A stretch of 64,000 nt of DNA from Fulvia fulva (Eukaryota; Ascomycota; Dothideomycetes; Mycosphaerellales; Mycosphaerellaceae): contig NC_063017.1 of the NCBI RefSeq assembly GCF_020509005.1, forward strand, positions 3,410,001 through 3,474,000, written 5' to 3'. Position numbers and translations under genes: made by a program. Under the pieces are notes generated by a model. That model was given only the letters and a program-made list of their open reading frames with translations, was not told where the DNA came from and searched no databases. Below, in pieces: positions 34,730 through 45,893 of the stretch (positions are counted from its first letter, which is position 1; every line of letters begins with the position of its first letter).

Positions 34730-35461
34730 CTAGTCCTGCTGTGAGTATCCCCCATCGTGACCCTGACCCATGGCAAGCAGACGCTGCTTCATACCATCGG
34801 CGAGCTGTGCCATGCCTGGCGGCAAATCACTGAAGCCGCAATCCGCTGCCCATTTTCCAATGCCGTGCTGGAGTATATTGCGGGCTCGGGAAGTGTCCGT
34901 GCCTACCAGGCCCATTGTTCCGTGCAGTGTCATGCGCTCATTCTTGCTGTCGCACACACCGCGATGCAATATGTTGTTGTTGTAGAACCCGATGTCGCCG
35001 GGGTACATCTTCACGGCCACTTGACCAGGCATGTCGTCCCGGTGCCATCGCAGCGCAAAGTCGCGGTCGGGACGCACGAGCATGTTGCACAGTTCCAGGA
35101 CGAGCTCGTCGCGTGAGCACTGCAACAGCGCCGTCACGGCATTCACCATCGTGTCACCAAAGTGGGACTTCTCGAACGTCTCCTTTTCGGGCATGTCGGG
35201 ATGCAGCAGATGCTGTACACCCCATATGCCCTGCGAGACGTCGTCGGTCCATGGCGGGAACTGCTTCGGTAGAGTGCGGAAGTATGGCCACTTGCCAGCT
35301 CGCGCGAGGTCTACGGTGCGCTTGCAAGCTTGTTGGAATGGGTGCACCTCTTCCGGCGAGAATGCTTGCGCGATGCGGACGAAGCCATCACGGGCGAGTA
35401 CCGCTCGCAGCTTTTCGCCAGAGACGTGGAAAGAGTGTGTACTCGACTCGTCTGACGCCAT
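34730..35461 (-). CDS. Phytanoyl-CoA dioxygenase (PhyH)-like protein with internal shortening
   Basis: 243 aa, single exon; PhyH-type Fe(II)/2-oxoglutarate oxygenase fold. Seen: the metal-binding ALRWHRDDM motif (H and D), then immediately PGQVAVKMYPGDIGFYNNN and the distal ILHRG His, then an Arg-containing ERMTLHG. From family knowledge, homologues carry several dozen residues (a region like NLALYDDxSLIVVPGSH) between WHRDD and PGQ; here they are missing with the frame intact. The metal ligands are kept but part of the jelly-roll core seems lost, so activity is doubtful. Divergent from the Edc-like gene, about 300 bp apart. Confidence 0.82.
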   Translation of the reverse strand: MASDESSTHSFHVSGEKLRAVLARDGFVRIAQAFSPEEVHPFQQACKRTVDLARAGKWPYFRTLPKQFPPWTDDVSQGIWGVQHLLHPDMPEKETFEKSHFGDTMVNAVTALLQCSRDELVLELCNMLVRPDRDFALRWHRDDMPGQVAVKMYPGDIGFYNNNILHRGVCDSKNERMTLHGTMGLVGTDTSRARNILQHGIGKWAADCGFSDLPPGMAQLADGMKQRLLAMGQGHDGGYSQQD

Positions 35462-35759
35462 CTGTCTCGTGCGCTGACGGCTTTGTGGTCTGTCTGCGTG
35501 GTAAAGTCAAAGCCGGACCCACAGCCACCACGTCGGCCTCTGCTGTCTGCATGACCATCTCTCTCTACTTGACGCGCGACACATCGTCCACCGACAACAA
35601 TGTCTCCTCACACCCGCAGACATCAAACTCGAACACGAAGCCAACACCAATCTCCAACTCCCTGGAGTCTGGAGACGGTACCCTAGCTAGCGGTCAAACA
35701 ACCACACAACAACCACCAACTGATTCAGCGTGTTCACAACAACATTTCCTTTGCACTAC

Positions 35760-37121
35760 ATGTACTTCGACATGGCCGACTACATCACACAGCCTCACAC
35801 ACACCGCACACCTTCTGCCGGACAAGCGAAGCGCAACAGCCGGAATCGCAGGAACAACCAGCAACACTTCCAAGGCGCAGTCTCAGACGGCGCAATAGCC
35901 AATCCTGCTGCCTCGCCGACATCCCACAAGACACGACAAAGCGTAGTGCTGGGTGCAGAACAGCCCGTAGATAACATGAGCAGATCCAATGCACAAAGAC
36001 AGAGGCCATCTTCGGGTGGGGGCCTTACACATGGCACTCCTGCAAAGGAGCAAGCCTACGCCGGTCCGACTTTCCAAGCATCGCCAGCGGCCGCTTCACT
36101 TCCTGTGCCAAAGTTCTTCTCCAAGTCCGTACCGAACGCGGCACAGCATACAACCTTACAAGCAAGGCTTGAGCGCGAGAAGGCCAACCAGACTGTAGAG
36201 TCTTCACCCGAGAGCGACTCAGCTGCTCCCGTGCCACCACCTCCACGCGAGGAGTCGCCGCTAGATTTCTTCTTCGAGGCCGATAGAGCAGAGAAGGAGA
36301 AGAGCAGGAGTAACAGCAATGCGTTATCACCACAAGCAGCCACACGGCAACCACCTTCCACAGTGCCGAGGAATATGTTCCATGGGAAGAGCCTATTCCT
36401 GCAAGAATTAGACGGGGATACCGAAGGCATGCCCAGTCCACGAACGCTGCCACCGAAGAGCCGGCCAGGACCAGGCGATCGATCCCATTCATCTCCAGGC
36501 GCACAGCAGCATACGGCTAGCGACGACGAGCGGCAAGCCTACACAAAGAACCTGAAAGAGCTGCTGTTCAATACAGCAAGAGAAAGTATTACCCCTCCAC
36601 GATCGCAAACTCGACCAAACTCCAGTGCGCGTACTCCTGATGGAGTATTTGGTTCTCCGTCACCCATGCAACGTCCCAGCTCAGGGCCCTCCACGCCACA
36701 GCCTGCCGCCCATCAACAACAAAACCAACACGCTCTCCACTATGGAAACCGCAACCTCTCGCCATTGTTCAAGGCTGCTCGAGGCGATACTCCCACGCGA
36801 CCGTCTTCTTTGCGGCAAGAGATGATCAACGATTCTCCTTCTTCGAGGGCGTATCCACCGAGCAATTACCAGACATATCAATCAATCCCACCTTCTACCG
36901 ACACAAACACCCTTGCTCGCTCCTATTTGAAGGAGCAGATCCGAACATCTGCTCCAGCTGAGATGCCGCAGCTACCATTCGGAGCGCAGCCTAATGGAGT
37001 GTCCTACGGTACAGCTGGCTCTGTACCTTCCTCTGACATACCTCGCAGCGGAGGCGCTCATGACATCAGAGGAATGGAGAACGATTTACGACGCATGTTG
37101 AAGCTTAATGTCTTGGGGTAA
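35760..37121 (+). CDS. Edc1/2-like (PNRC motif) mRNA decapping activator
   Basis: About 453 aa from the first ATG (alternative ATG at 35772). Low-complexity, Pro/Ser/Gln-rich and probably disordered. The recognisable part is a PNRC-type motif AYAGPTFQASPAAASLPVPK followed by FFSKS (about residues 94-118). In yeast Edc1/Edc2 and human PNRC2 this motif binds Dcp1 and boosts decapping. The C-terminus has a conserved-looking short helix, MENDLRRMLKL. Single exon. The family assignment rests on one motif; the rest gives no homology by eye. Confidence 0.8.
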   Translation: MYFDMADYITQPHTHRTPSAGQAKRNSRNRRNNQQHFQGAVSDGAIANPAASPTSHKTRQSVVLGAEQPVDNMSRSNAQRQRPSSGGGLTHGTPAKEQAYAGPTFQASPAAASLPVPKFFSKSVPNAAQHTTLQARLEREKANQTVESSPESDSAAPVPPPPREESPLDFFFEADRAEKEKSRSNSNALSPQAATRQPPSTVPRNMFHGKSLFLQELDGDTEGMPSPRTLPPKSRPGPGDRSHSSPGAQQHTASDDERQAYTKNLKELLFNTARESITPPRSQTRPNSSARTPDGVFGSPSPMQRPSSGPSTPQPAAHQQQNQHALHYGNRNLSPLFKAARGDTPTRPSSLRQEMINDSPSSRAYPPSNYQTYQSIPPSTDTNTLARSYLKEQIRTSAPAEMPQLPFGAQPNGVSYGTAGSVPSSDIPRSGGAHDIRGMENDLRRMLKLNVLG

Positions 37122-37838
37122 TGATTTGGGTGGTATTATATTTGGAGCATAGCGCGGCGTTTTGAAACACCTTTACTCGGCGGCACCCTTGGGACCTATG
37201 AGCATGGCTTGAACTGCTCAACTTCACCACGGCGTTTGATCTGGCATGATCATGGGCAGCACGAGGAGGCAAATATGCTGCAGGGACCTTGCGGCGATGG
37301 CGTTTCATGTGTCAATTGACTGTCACTCGTTGGAACTTTCATGTGCTACGACCTCAGGACATGGTGGACGGGCACAGGAGCGCTGAGGAGAGCTTTCTCA
37401 ACCCTCATCAGATATCAGAGCAATCTAGATAGAAGACCAACTCACGTCAGTCGCTAATACATGTTTGCCCGTCTTCCCCTAGCAAAATACGCGTGTAATA
37501 ACATACATGTACAAGACCAGCGGAAAGAGCCCTGGAGGCCTCGGAGTGACACGGCATTAAGCTTTCAGCCGAGTCCCGCAGGACCCGCACCCTAGAACTA
37601 CCTCCTAGATCCCTGCATGCTGTGACTACGCGCCGCGATTTTTTGATTGTTCACGTGCATTCACTCACAAACATCTCCTACGCGCTGCACTTGACATTGA
37701 CACATGTCACGCGCAGAGAGCCCACGGCAGATCCAGAACCATCAAGATAGCCAACAGCAAGCACATAACGGGCTGACATAGCGGCTTGTCGAACGCCGAT
37801 GATGACCTGATTCAACTGCAACAACTCTCTAGCCAATA
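37122..37838. other. Intergenic region upstream of the karyopherin
   Basis: About 720 bp with no supported gene. It contains the 3' flank of the Edc-like gene and the likely karyopherin promoter. Confidence 0.5.
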
Positions 37839-40800
37839 ATGACCACTTACGGCATACCGGTCTCGGCTCCGACGAACGTACAAGAGGTTGAGCAGGTGAG
37901 GCTGCTGCCATAGATTGAGAGAAGTCGCCTTCACCACTGACTATGTCCAGCTCGTGAAACGGCTTTATCAGCCTGGCACGCCGAGAGTCATCGCACAGAT
38001 CGACGACCAGCTCAAGCTCTTGCAGCACTCCCCAGACGGCTGGCAACTAGCAGATGCCTTACTCGGCAGCGATGACTCCAACGTCCGCTTCTTTGGAGCC
38101 TTGACGTTCCAAGTCAAGTTGAACGGTGATGGGTCAGTAGTCGACCCTGATCTGAGCCAGTGGTGAGACTTTCGGCTTACCTCCGTAGGGCCAGACTTGA
38201 TGCAGCTGCGGCGCAGACAGTCCTGAGCAAATTGCTTCACTGGACAGTCTGTTCACCATTCCTCGCTCTGCCTTGATCGTATAACAAGCGCTGACCATTT
38301 GCAGGCACAACTGGACCGTGCTGGAGAAGGTCATCTGGTGAGGAAGAAGCTATGCGCAGCACTAGGAACATACTTCCTGCAATCACCAATACCGTGGCAG
38401 CGACCACTTCTGCATCTTGCCGCTTCGTTCTACCATGGAAGCGCCGTCGACGAGGACCGGCTCTCTACAGCGCATGATGCTATCGATCAGTATTTGCCTA
38501 CGCTCAATGATTCTCAGCTTGTGAACCTCCTTTGGTTATCTGGAACTTTGGCAACCGAGGCTTCGAGGGTGGACAATTCCACGCCAGAGAACACGCACGT
38601 ACATCATCTCATGGAGACGTTGGCTGTCGATGCAACCAAAGTCATGCTCTACGCTCTACGCCAGCCGGCTCCTGCAGTCACTGGAAGAACGAAAGCAGAA
38701 AGCGTCAAAGCTGAAAGCTTGTCATGTTTCCTGAATTGGGTCAACTATGCTCAGCCCATGTGGACGAGCCAACAACAGGCACTAGACCACTTGCGCGGGC
38801 TTGTGCCTCAGCTGGCGCCTCTGTTGACCGACCAGATGCTTCAGACCGAAGCTATGGATGTCTTCCGGGACATTCTCGAAAGCTACACCACATTCTTTCA
38901 GCCTCAACACATGGCACTCCTGGCGAATGTTATACATCAGTACGCCGGGCCGGCAATGCTGCGATTGCTACATGATCGCGAGCCAGAGGTCCTGCCTGTC
39001 GCTCAGCTGATCATTGCCTTCGGTATTGCCAACGTCCAGCAGGTGGTTGAGGACCCGCAGAATGAGCTCGGCTCCAAGGTTGTGGTCCAGCTACTTCTAG
39101 CAATACTCGAATCTCCGGGCTTCCCTGGTGACGATGATGAAGTTTCTATCCACAGTATCGAATTCTGGAACACCTACATTGAGTATGTCAACGAGGAAAT
39201 GTACTCGAGACAGACGGCTCAAGAAAAGCCAGCCTGGCTTGACCACGACAAAGCTGTTTGCATGCGCCTCTCGGAGTTACTCTGGTCGAAGATGAGGACA
39301 CCGCCTGCCGAAGTGGCGCAGGACTGGAGTGATGACGAGTCAGAAGCTTTTAAGGAGTTCCGCATGGACGCTTCGGATCTTATGTTGTCCGTCTATGTAC
39401 GGCTCGGCAATGAGATGCTTCAGCGCTTCATTTCCATCGCAACGACTGCGCTCTCGGCAAAGAATTGGCAAGATCTTGAGGCTGCATTGTTTGCCATCAA
39501 TACGCTGGCGGACAATGTGCTCGAAGAACCAGCCGCTGAAGAGCTGCTTGGTCAGATATTTAGCTCTGCTCTGTTCCGCGAAATTGCTGACTTCAGCCAA
39601 CCAATTCCGACTCAGACACGAAGGACCGCCATCGATATGCTGGGTGCATACGGTCAGTACATTGAGCGCCACGCGGAAGCCCTACCAGACACACTACGAT
39701 TCCTGTTTGCTTCCCTCGAGACACCCGGTCTCTTCATCAGCGCCTCAAAGTCGATTGAATCATTGTGCTCGACTTGTCGCAATAGTCTCACTGGAGAGCT
39801 AGATGGCTTCCTGGCACAGTACGATAAGTTCGCCCAGAGTGAAACGAGCGAGCCGTACACCAACGAGAAGGTCATTGGAGCGATAGCTTCTATCATCCAA
39901 GCAATATCCCCAGAGAGCGCCAAGGCACAGCCTCTCTCGGCACTACTAGACATCGTGGACAGTATGGTCGTCAACACCAGACAGCTGCTCGCTCAGCCGG
40001 ATGTTGAGAAGGCAGCGGCCATTGGCGTCTCCTCGATTGACTGCCTGGTCAAGATTGGCAAGGGCCTTCAAGTACCAGAAGATGTGCCCATCGACCTGTA
40101 CGAGGATGAAGAGACGCCTAAAGGCCAGGCCAACTACTGGCGGGATCCAGAGGGTCAGGCAATCCAGTTCCGTATTCTCAACATCTGCCAGACGATGTTG
40201 CAGCTTCTGCCTGGCGTTGGGGAAGTCGTCGACTCGGTGTGTCAAGTCTTCAAGGCCGGCTTTGCAGAGACTGAGCCTGGGCCTTTCGTCTTTCCGCCGA
40301 ACATGATAGTCAGCTTCCTCGAGCAGTGCACCATCTCCACACCTCACTTGGAGACAGTACTTTCGACAGTCTGCACACTCATCGTGCAGTACTCCCGCAA
40401 GGATCAGCCACGTATTGATGACGAGATCAGTCGGATCTACGCCAGAGCTGTCACCTTCGTTCAGAGTCTCAACGGTGACCCATCACAAGATCCAAGCATC
40501 GCACAAGCCTGCATTGATGTCTTCAACCGCATGATTGGGCGCTACAGCAACATCTTCCTAGACGTGGCAGGAAGTGGCGTCGCGGTACAACTCATCCTCG
40601 ACTTTGCGCTCAAAGCTCTTGATGGCCCGGATCTCATGCCAAAACGCTCCGCCGCCGACTTCTGGAGGCGGGTCATGGCACTGAAGCAAGACCAACCCGA
40701 TGAGACGATCCTTGATCGAGCAGAACAGGTCATCACTGCGTACGGCCTTCCACTCTGCCAAGCCCTGATGAACCAAATCTGCGGCCGCAGTCAGCGCTCC

Positions 40801-41043
40801 GAACTCGACTCACTCGCTGAGCCGCTCAAAGGTTTGATCCAGAACCGACCTCAGACTAGGACGTGGCTCGAAACGGCTATCACGAGCGATGCTCTTCCAG
40901 CTATTATCCCAAGCGTGGGCGACGCGGAGAAGAGGAGGTTCGTGCAGCAAGTCATCAGCTTGCGCGGTGACACCAAGAGGACAAGGGATGTGGTTAAGAA
41001 CTTCTGGGCCGCTTGTCGCGGGACTGTCGCGAGTTATGCATGA
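37839..41043 (+). CDS. Importin-13/Kap122 (Pdr6)-type karyopherin
   Basis: Nuclear transport receptor of the importin-beta superfamily. Four exons by splice-site reading: 37839-37895, 37951-38132, 38189-38246, 38305-41043; introns 55, 56 and 58 bp; 1011 aa, close to importin-13 (about 960) and yeast Kap122 (about 1080). The N-terminus reads MTTYGIPVSAPTNVQEVEQ, then LVKRLYQPGTPRVIAQIDDQ, LLQHSPDGWQLADALL and VRFFGALTFQVKLN, the importin-beta N-terminal HEAT pattern. The spliced join gives KLNGDGARLDAAAA and then HWTAQLDRAGEG, both in frame. The rest is helical HEAT-repeat-like. The assignment to the IPO13/Kap122 branch rests on the N-terminal pattern and length. Confidence 0.85.
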
Positions 41044-41475
41044 TCGTAGGGTCTGCGTTGGATGAGGAGGAGGGAGGGATGATGAAGGAGCCGGAAAAGC
41101 ATAAGACTATACCCCCATCACGTTGCGGCGTTACATCACAGCGAATTCATGGCATGGCTACAAAATGGCTCTAAAGGGAGGGAAGCGTTGCAGAAGCGCG
41201 AGTGGCTACACTCTGTCATTGCTCCTGGCGTTGAGAAACGAGTATATAGACACGACTCAAGCTCCCCTTCTCGGCTTCAGCACATTCTCTCAGGTCCCTG
41301 TGTGTCGATCCCGTCCTGTCATTCTTGCTGCCCAGGACGCTGTGCGGGACTCAGCTCCGCACCCGCGCGTGCCTCAGTATCATCGTAGGTTCACGGTTGA
41401 TCGGATATAGCAATGTCGCTTCCTGACCCGCTCCACTTTCGTTCTTCATAACCTCGTCCTCTCTTGCTCCTCCAG
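41044..41475. other. Convergent intergenic region
   Basis: About 430 bp between two convergent genes. Only short open frames; nothing recognised. Confidence 0.5.
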
Positions 41476-41973
41476 TCATGAATTCTTCTCGCCCTGTATC
41501 GTAGCCACGACCTTCCTCTGGTGCTTACTACTCCTGAACTCCAAGTACCAGATCCCCTGCCACGTCCCCGTGTTGAGTCGTCCATTACTGATCGGCACCG
41601 TGACGCTCGCGCCAACAAGTGCGCTCTTGATATGGGCTGGCATGTCATCCTACCATCATGCCATCAGCAATTGCACTTCCTACCACACCAGCTCTTGTAT
41701 ATGACTTACCAATCCCTCAGCACTGTGTCTATACAAATTCCCCTTCCGGTCCTCTGGCGCGATCCTGTCAAGCGCATCGCTCATATCTTCCCGCACAGCC
41801 TCGTCCCAGTTCTCGTTCAGCGAGAGGCCGCAGGATGTATGCTGGATGAACAGGTGTAGAAGTCCGACTTTGTAGTCCTTGATCTCAGGTAGCTCTTTCG
41901 TGACAGTGTCGGTGATGAGATAGCTTCCTCTGCTCTGAGATGGGAGCGTGAACTGTTTCTGGAACCACGACAT
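41476..41973 (-). CDS. YjbQ/UPF0047 family protein
   Basis: Two exons on the minus strand: 41973-41710 and 41649-41476, intron 41650-41709 (60 bp, GTAAGT...TAG); 145 aa, the usual family size. It begins [20 protein letters not shown], has [16 protein letters not shown] with the conserved His and Cys, then [15 protein letters not shown] spliced to [19 protein letters not shown], and ends with [13 protein letters not shown]. In bacteria the family has been linked to secondary thiamine-phosphate synthase activity; the role in fungi is unclear. An in-frame upstream ATG at 42213 would add an 80-residue extension with a hydrophobic helix (IFLLIFILAFF); I prefer the start that matches the family and has A at -3. 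Confidence 0.87.
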
Positions 41974-44287
41974 GCTGGGCGGTTGCGCGTGTGGTGCTGC
42001 TGGCTGTACTGCTTGCGCAATCGGGGTGCAACTTGCTGGAGGGCAGCAATTGCAGGTGGGGAGGGCGACTTTTCGTGGGGCGAAGTCTGCGCCGAGCAGC
42101 TCGAGGGGGAGGAGGGCGGGTTTGAGGAGACGTTGGAAGATGTTGGGGAAGAAGGCGAGGATGAAGATGAGGAGGAAGATGCAGGTGTTGCGGAGACTGG
42201 TGTCGAAGGGCATTGCAGGTGACAAAGTTGGGTGCCGCCGAGCGCTTCGACTGAGTAGACTAGAATATCATTGAAGCAAAGGCCTTGGCTTGAACGCGCT
42301 GGCGTGTAGCTCAGCAGTAAGGCCTGACCTAAACAGTCGAGCTTGTAGCGCATCGAGCCCTTGCTGATGCGCGCGTTGGACAGCATATTAGAAGTGAAGT
42401 CCTTTGTCACCAGCCCTTGGAGCGACACGTCGACTCCATCAGGCCCATCTCCTAGCGTGGCAGCACAGGCACAACATGCCAAATCTACCTGCAATCAGCA
42501 GCTCAATGCATTCTGGGTCCGGCCTCGATGTCCGGCGCGGATTGACACAGTGCCGTAGTCTCGAGAGTCACTGTACGATCGATATGGCCTCTGGCGACCG
42601 CTGGCCTCGGAGACTGTACGGTAACTTTCGCTGCCCAACGACGTACTGCATGGCTGCAATAGCCAAAGGCTCTGACATCGTCATGTGGAGCTGACTCGTG
42701 CCGCACAAAACGAGTTTGACATGTGTATTGAGCACGTGGCTAGCCGTCACTACTGGTCGGTGCCATGTGCTGATGCAGGAACGTTGCATACGCAACATCA
42801 CAAGCTGGATGTCTGCAACGCCGGCCGGCCACGCGATCTAGGACCCTACGCCAGGACGAATCATTCCACAAAATGCGTGTCGTTTCCGGACACGAGCTGA
42901 CGATTATATCCGTTCTCCATCAATATTGATGAGCTCCCCATGGTGACTGGGGCCCGCGCTATACTGGGCACAACATGACAGGAATCCAAGATCCTGGGCC
43001 ATCGGAAGTAGTGCCCAGTGCCATCGAGAGCAACCAGCGCTCGGGGAACGTCAACGGCCATGATGTGAGGGCTATATCATTGAGTTATAGCTATGAAAAA
43101 GTATTGCAAGTATCGGCAGGCTGGGTATCCCCACCAACTGATGCCTAGACTCTCTATGAACGTCGCCGCACGCGATCGGCCCGGGGACTATACGACGTCA
43201 CGTCACTAGTTGACCCGGTCAATCGAACCAGGTACTGCACCATTCTTGTGACTTCAGCAGTTGGACATCCCGAAATCCTCTACCGGCTCGCAGCTTGTAC
43301 CCACAGCATGGTACAGACAAGAGGAAGTCTCCCTCCTCACACAACACGAACTGCGACGCAGCCTGGTGCATATGTCCTCGTCAGCGGAATATCGAAGCCA
43401 AGACTGTTCCTCTGAGGGTCTTCAACGAGATCATCTGGCGCTTTACGAGCTTATTCGCAGTTTCATGGATGTTACAGATGGCGACAACCGCGAACGACTC
43501 CATGTGAATGCCAAGCAAACTCACAGATCATAGATTGACGTACTCGAGGTTCATCCGTGCTGAGCTCGAAGAAAATCAAGGCCGGCTTGAGAGGCACGGC
43601 ATCACCGCGTGCTATATCCGACAAGTTCCGGAGCAGCAGTGGCCACAACGCCCCAAACGGAGAATGACTGAATCGTTGAAACAAAGCCAGAAGCTCGCCT
43701 TGCTCAAGAAGGGAACTCTGTATCTGCCAAGAGCTGCCATTAGGGTTCACAGCTACTCTCCAGTTGGGAGCTGTTTCACGATCCGCTGTACGGACCCTCG
43801 CTCGCACTCGCATGGCATTGTCGAGTCGAGTCAACGGCATCGTGGCGAAACATGCGGACTTAAACGAGGCCGTGCTCCGAGAAGGTCAGATTCGTGACAG
43901 CGATGGCTATTCTCGAGAGGTGACTTGGGACCAGGACATACTTACTACAGGGCGACTGCCAAGCCAGAGAATGCTCGCAAGTCCTCCCGCCTACCTGCAA
44001 TCCACCTACATGCGCCGCGACCTTAGAGATGATTACGTTCTAGATGTGCCGCAGTATTCCGCGTGTGCCTGAGAGTAGCGACCAAACTTCACGATCATGC
44101 TTTGAGGGTAGATGGTCATACCTGGACACTGTCTCGTGAAATGGCCATCGACTTGATATATAAGAGTGATTGAACTCGCACCATCAGCTGTTCCTGTAGC
44201 AGCAAACCAACACATCAGCAACAATTCTCACCGAAGATACCAACCGACAACTATCTACCTACAGTCAGCTCTTCATAGACAGTCACC
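41974..44287. other. Region upstream of the YjbQ-like gene, no supported gene
   Basis: About 2.3 kb. It includes the optional 5' extension of the YjbQ-like frame (to 42213). Open frames up to about 130 codons (e.g. 43508-43897) have no recognisable features. The last about 150 bp precede the small secreted protein gene; a tatataag run at 44155-44162 about 125 bp before its ATG could be a TATA-like element. Confidence 0.45.
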
Positions 44288-44900
44288 ATGCATTTCAAGA
44301 ACATCGCAGCTATCCTCCTTGGCATCACCGCCACCGGTGCCATCGCTAACCCAGTGGCTGTAAGATTCTCAGTATTCCCATCGATGTACACAGCTGCTAA
44401 CATACCGCAGGCTGAGGGTATTGTAGCCCGCGAGGAGGCCGGCGAGCAAGCAGAGGCAAGCGAACAGCACTGGAACCAGAACCAGGACAGGGACCAGGAC
44501 AGAGGTGGCCGATACCAGGTTGATGGTGTCAACAACGGCCGCTTCCGCAACGGTGGTGGTCAAGGCGGTGCCTTCTTTGGCGGAGGCGTCTACGACTACG
44601 GTGGTGGCTATGGTCGCGGTGGCCGTGGTGGCCGTCGTGGCGGCCAGCAGAACTGGATCGACTGCAACCAGTGTGTTGACCACAGTAAGTTTACAAGTCA
44701 TGCCGTCAGATTTCACTGTGCTGATACGAAGGGTTACAGATGACGATGATGACTGGTACGGTCAAAGCTGGAACCAGAAGAGGACCAACGACTATCAGCG
44801 AAACTACGGCCGTCGCAACTTCAACGGCGGGCGTGGTGGACGTGGCCAAATCGGCAGCTGCGGTCAACAATGGGGTTACCAGCAATGCATGTGGTACTAG
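44288..44900 (+). CDS. Small secreted glycine/asparagine-rich protein
   Basis: Three exons: 44288-44359, 44411-44684, 44740-44900; introns 51 and 55 bp with good GT-AG and branch sites; 168 aa. The N-terminus MHFKNIAAILLGITATGAIA is a clear signal peptide with likely cleavage after an Ala near residue 20. The mature part has an acidic/Gln-rich stretch, a Gly/Arg/Tyr-rich middle (GGGYGRGGRGGRRGG), the pair DCNQC, an acidic DDDDWYG run and a C-terminal GSCGQQWGYQQCMWY: four Cys, all in two clusters. No known family. Size, secretion and composition fit a cell-wall-associated or effector-like protein, which is inference only. Confidence 0.82.
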
Positions 44901-45230
44901 AGACGACGCCTCTGCATGGCATAAACCTGCAGCTCGAACGCACGACACAGCACTTTGGTGGTCCGTCAAGTCTCTCATCTCGTACATGTAACCATATCGG
45001 ACTTGCTAGTTTAACAGAAAATGCCACTCTCTTTGAGCTGAAAACCAATGCTACGCCATGCTCCTCACTATTCTATGCTTTACTACTTCTTTGCGGCATC
45101 GCCGTGATATAATGCTTCCTTGCTATATCAATTCAATCCCCTCCATTCCCAACAGAATAGACGCCGTCGCTAAACAACATCGCGCCAAGAAAGATTCCAC
45201 ATCATCATATACCCATCGATCATAGTCTAC
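44901..45230. other. Convergent intergenic region
   Basis: 330 bp between the small secreted protein gene and the hypothetical gene on the minus strand. Nothing recognised. Confidence 0.5.
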
Positions 45231-45893
45231 TCAAGCGTACAATGCACTTTGTCTCGGGTTACTGAGTAAGTCACCCCAATCGCCCTTTGCAGTCGCCGAG
45301 CTTGCCCTCCATGTTACGTGCGTCTCGGCACCGTTGAACCTCGGTCCTGTGCCTTCCCTAAGAGGGTGCTCTTCCGAGTATGCTAGTGAAGATCTTCTCG
45401 CCGCTGACGATGCCAATAGAGAGTTCTTTGCGCTCTTGTGACTTGATGAGAGCATATCCATTGAAGAGTTCTGTCGGTTCAGTTGCTGTAGTTGTATAGC
45501 TGGTGGTGTAATGTCAAGGTCGCCGGAAGTGTTTCGTTGCTTGAAGCGTTGCCAGCTTCGTCCCAAGAAGGATCCTCTCCGCTCAGGCTCTGGTCGGGTC
45601 TCGGATGCGGGTTCGTGGAAGTAGGACCAGCTCACTGACTCCTCGAAGCGGACTTTCTTGGCGGTTTTGGTGGACAGTGGGCTTATTATGTTGCTGTTGT
45701 CTGTGCTGAAGCTGCAGATGCTACTGCTTGAGCTCGCGACGCTCATGGTCTGGTCGTTGAGTGTTGATGTTTCGGACTTGAGAGTTGTGGTCTCAGAAGC
45801 TGGATTCAAGTCGAGATCGGACGTGAGGTCCAAAGATAGTCTCAGCTTAGACATATCGGACATTGTCGGCATGATTAGGGTGGAGGTCGCCAT
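45231..45893 (-). CDS. Hypothetical protein with a KVRF (PP1-docking-like) motif
   Basis: 220 aa, single exon, Ser-rich and probably disordered. Near residue 80 it has TAKKVRFEESVSW. K-V-R-F preceded by basic residues and followed by acidic residues fits the RVxF-type docking motif for protein phosphatase 1. Further on are FLGRSWQRFKQRNTSGDLDI and several Arg-x-x-Ser sites. No domain recognised. Codon-like composition and length favour a real gene, but no homologue is known to me. The longer minus frame upstream (45847-46725) overlaps in another frame and looks spurious. Confidence 0.6.
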   Translation of the reverse strand: MATSTLIMPTMSDMSKLRLSLDLTSDLDLNPASETTTLKSETSTLNDQTMSVASSSSSICSFSTDNSNIISPLSTKTAKKVRFEESVSWSYFHEPASETRPEPERRGSFLGRSWQRFKQRNTSGDLDITPPAIQLQQLNRQNSSMDMLSSSHKSAKNSLLASSAARRSSLAYSEEHPLREGTGPRFNGAETHVTWRASSATAKGDWGDLLSNPRQSALYA

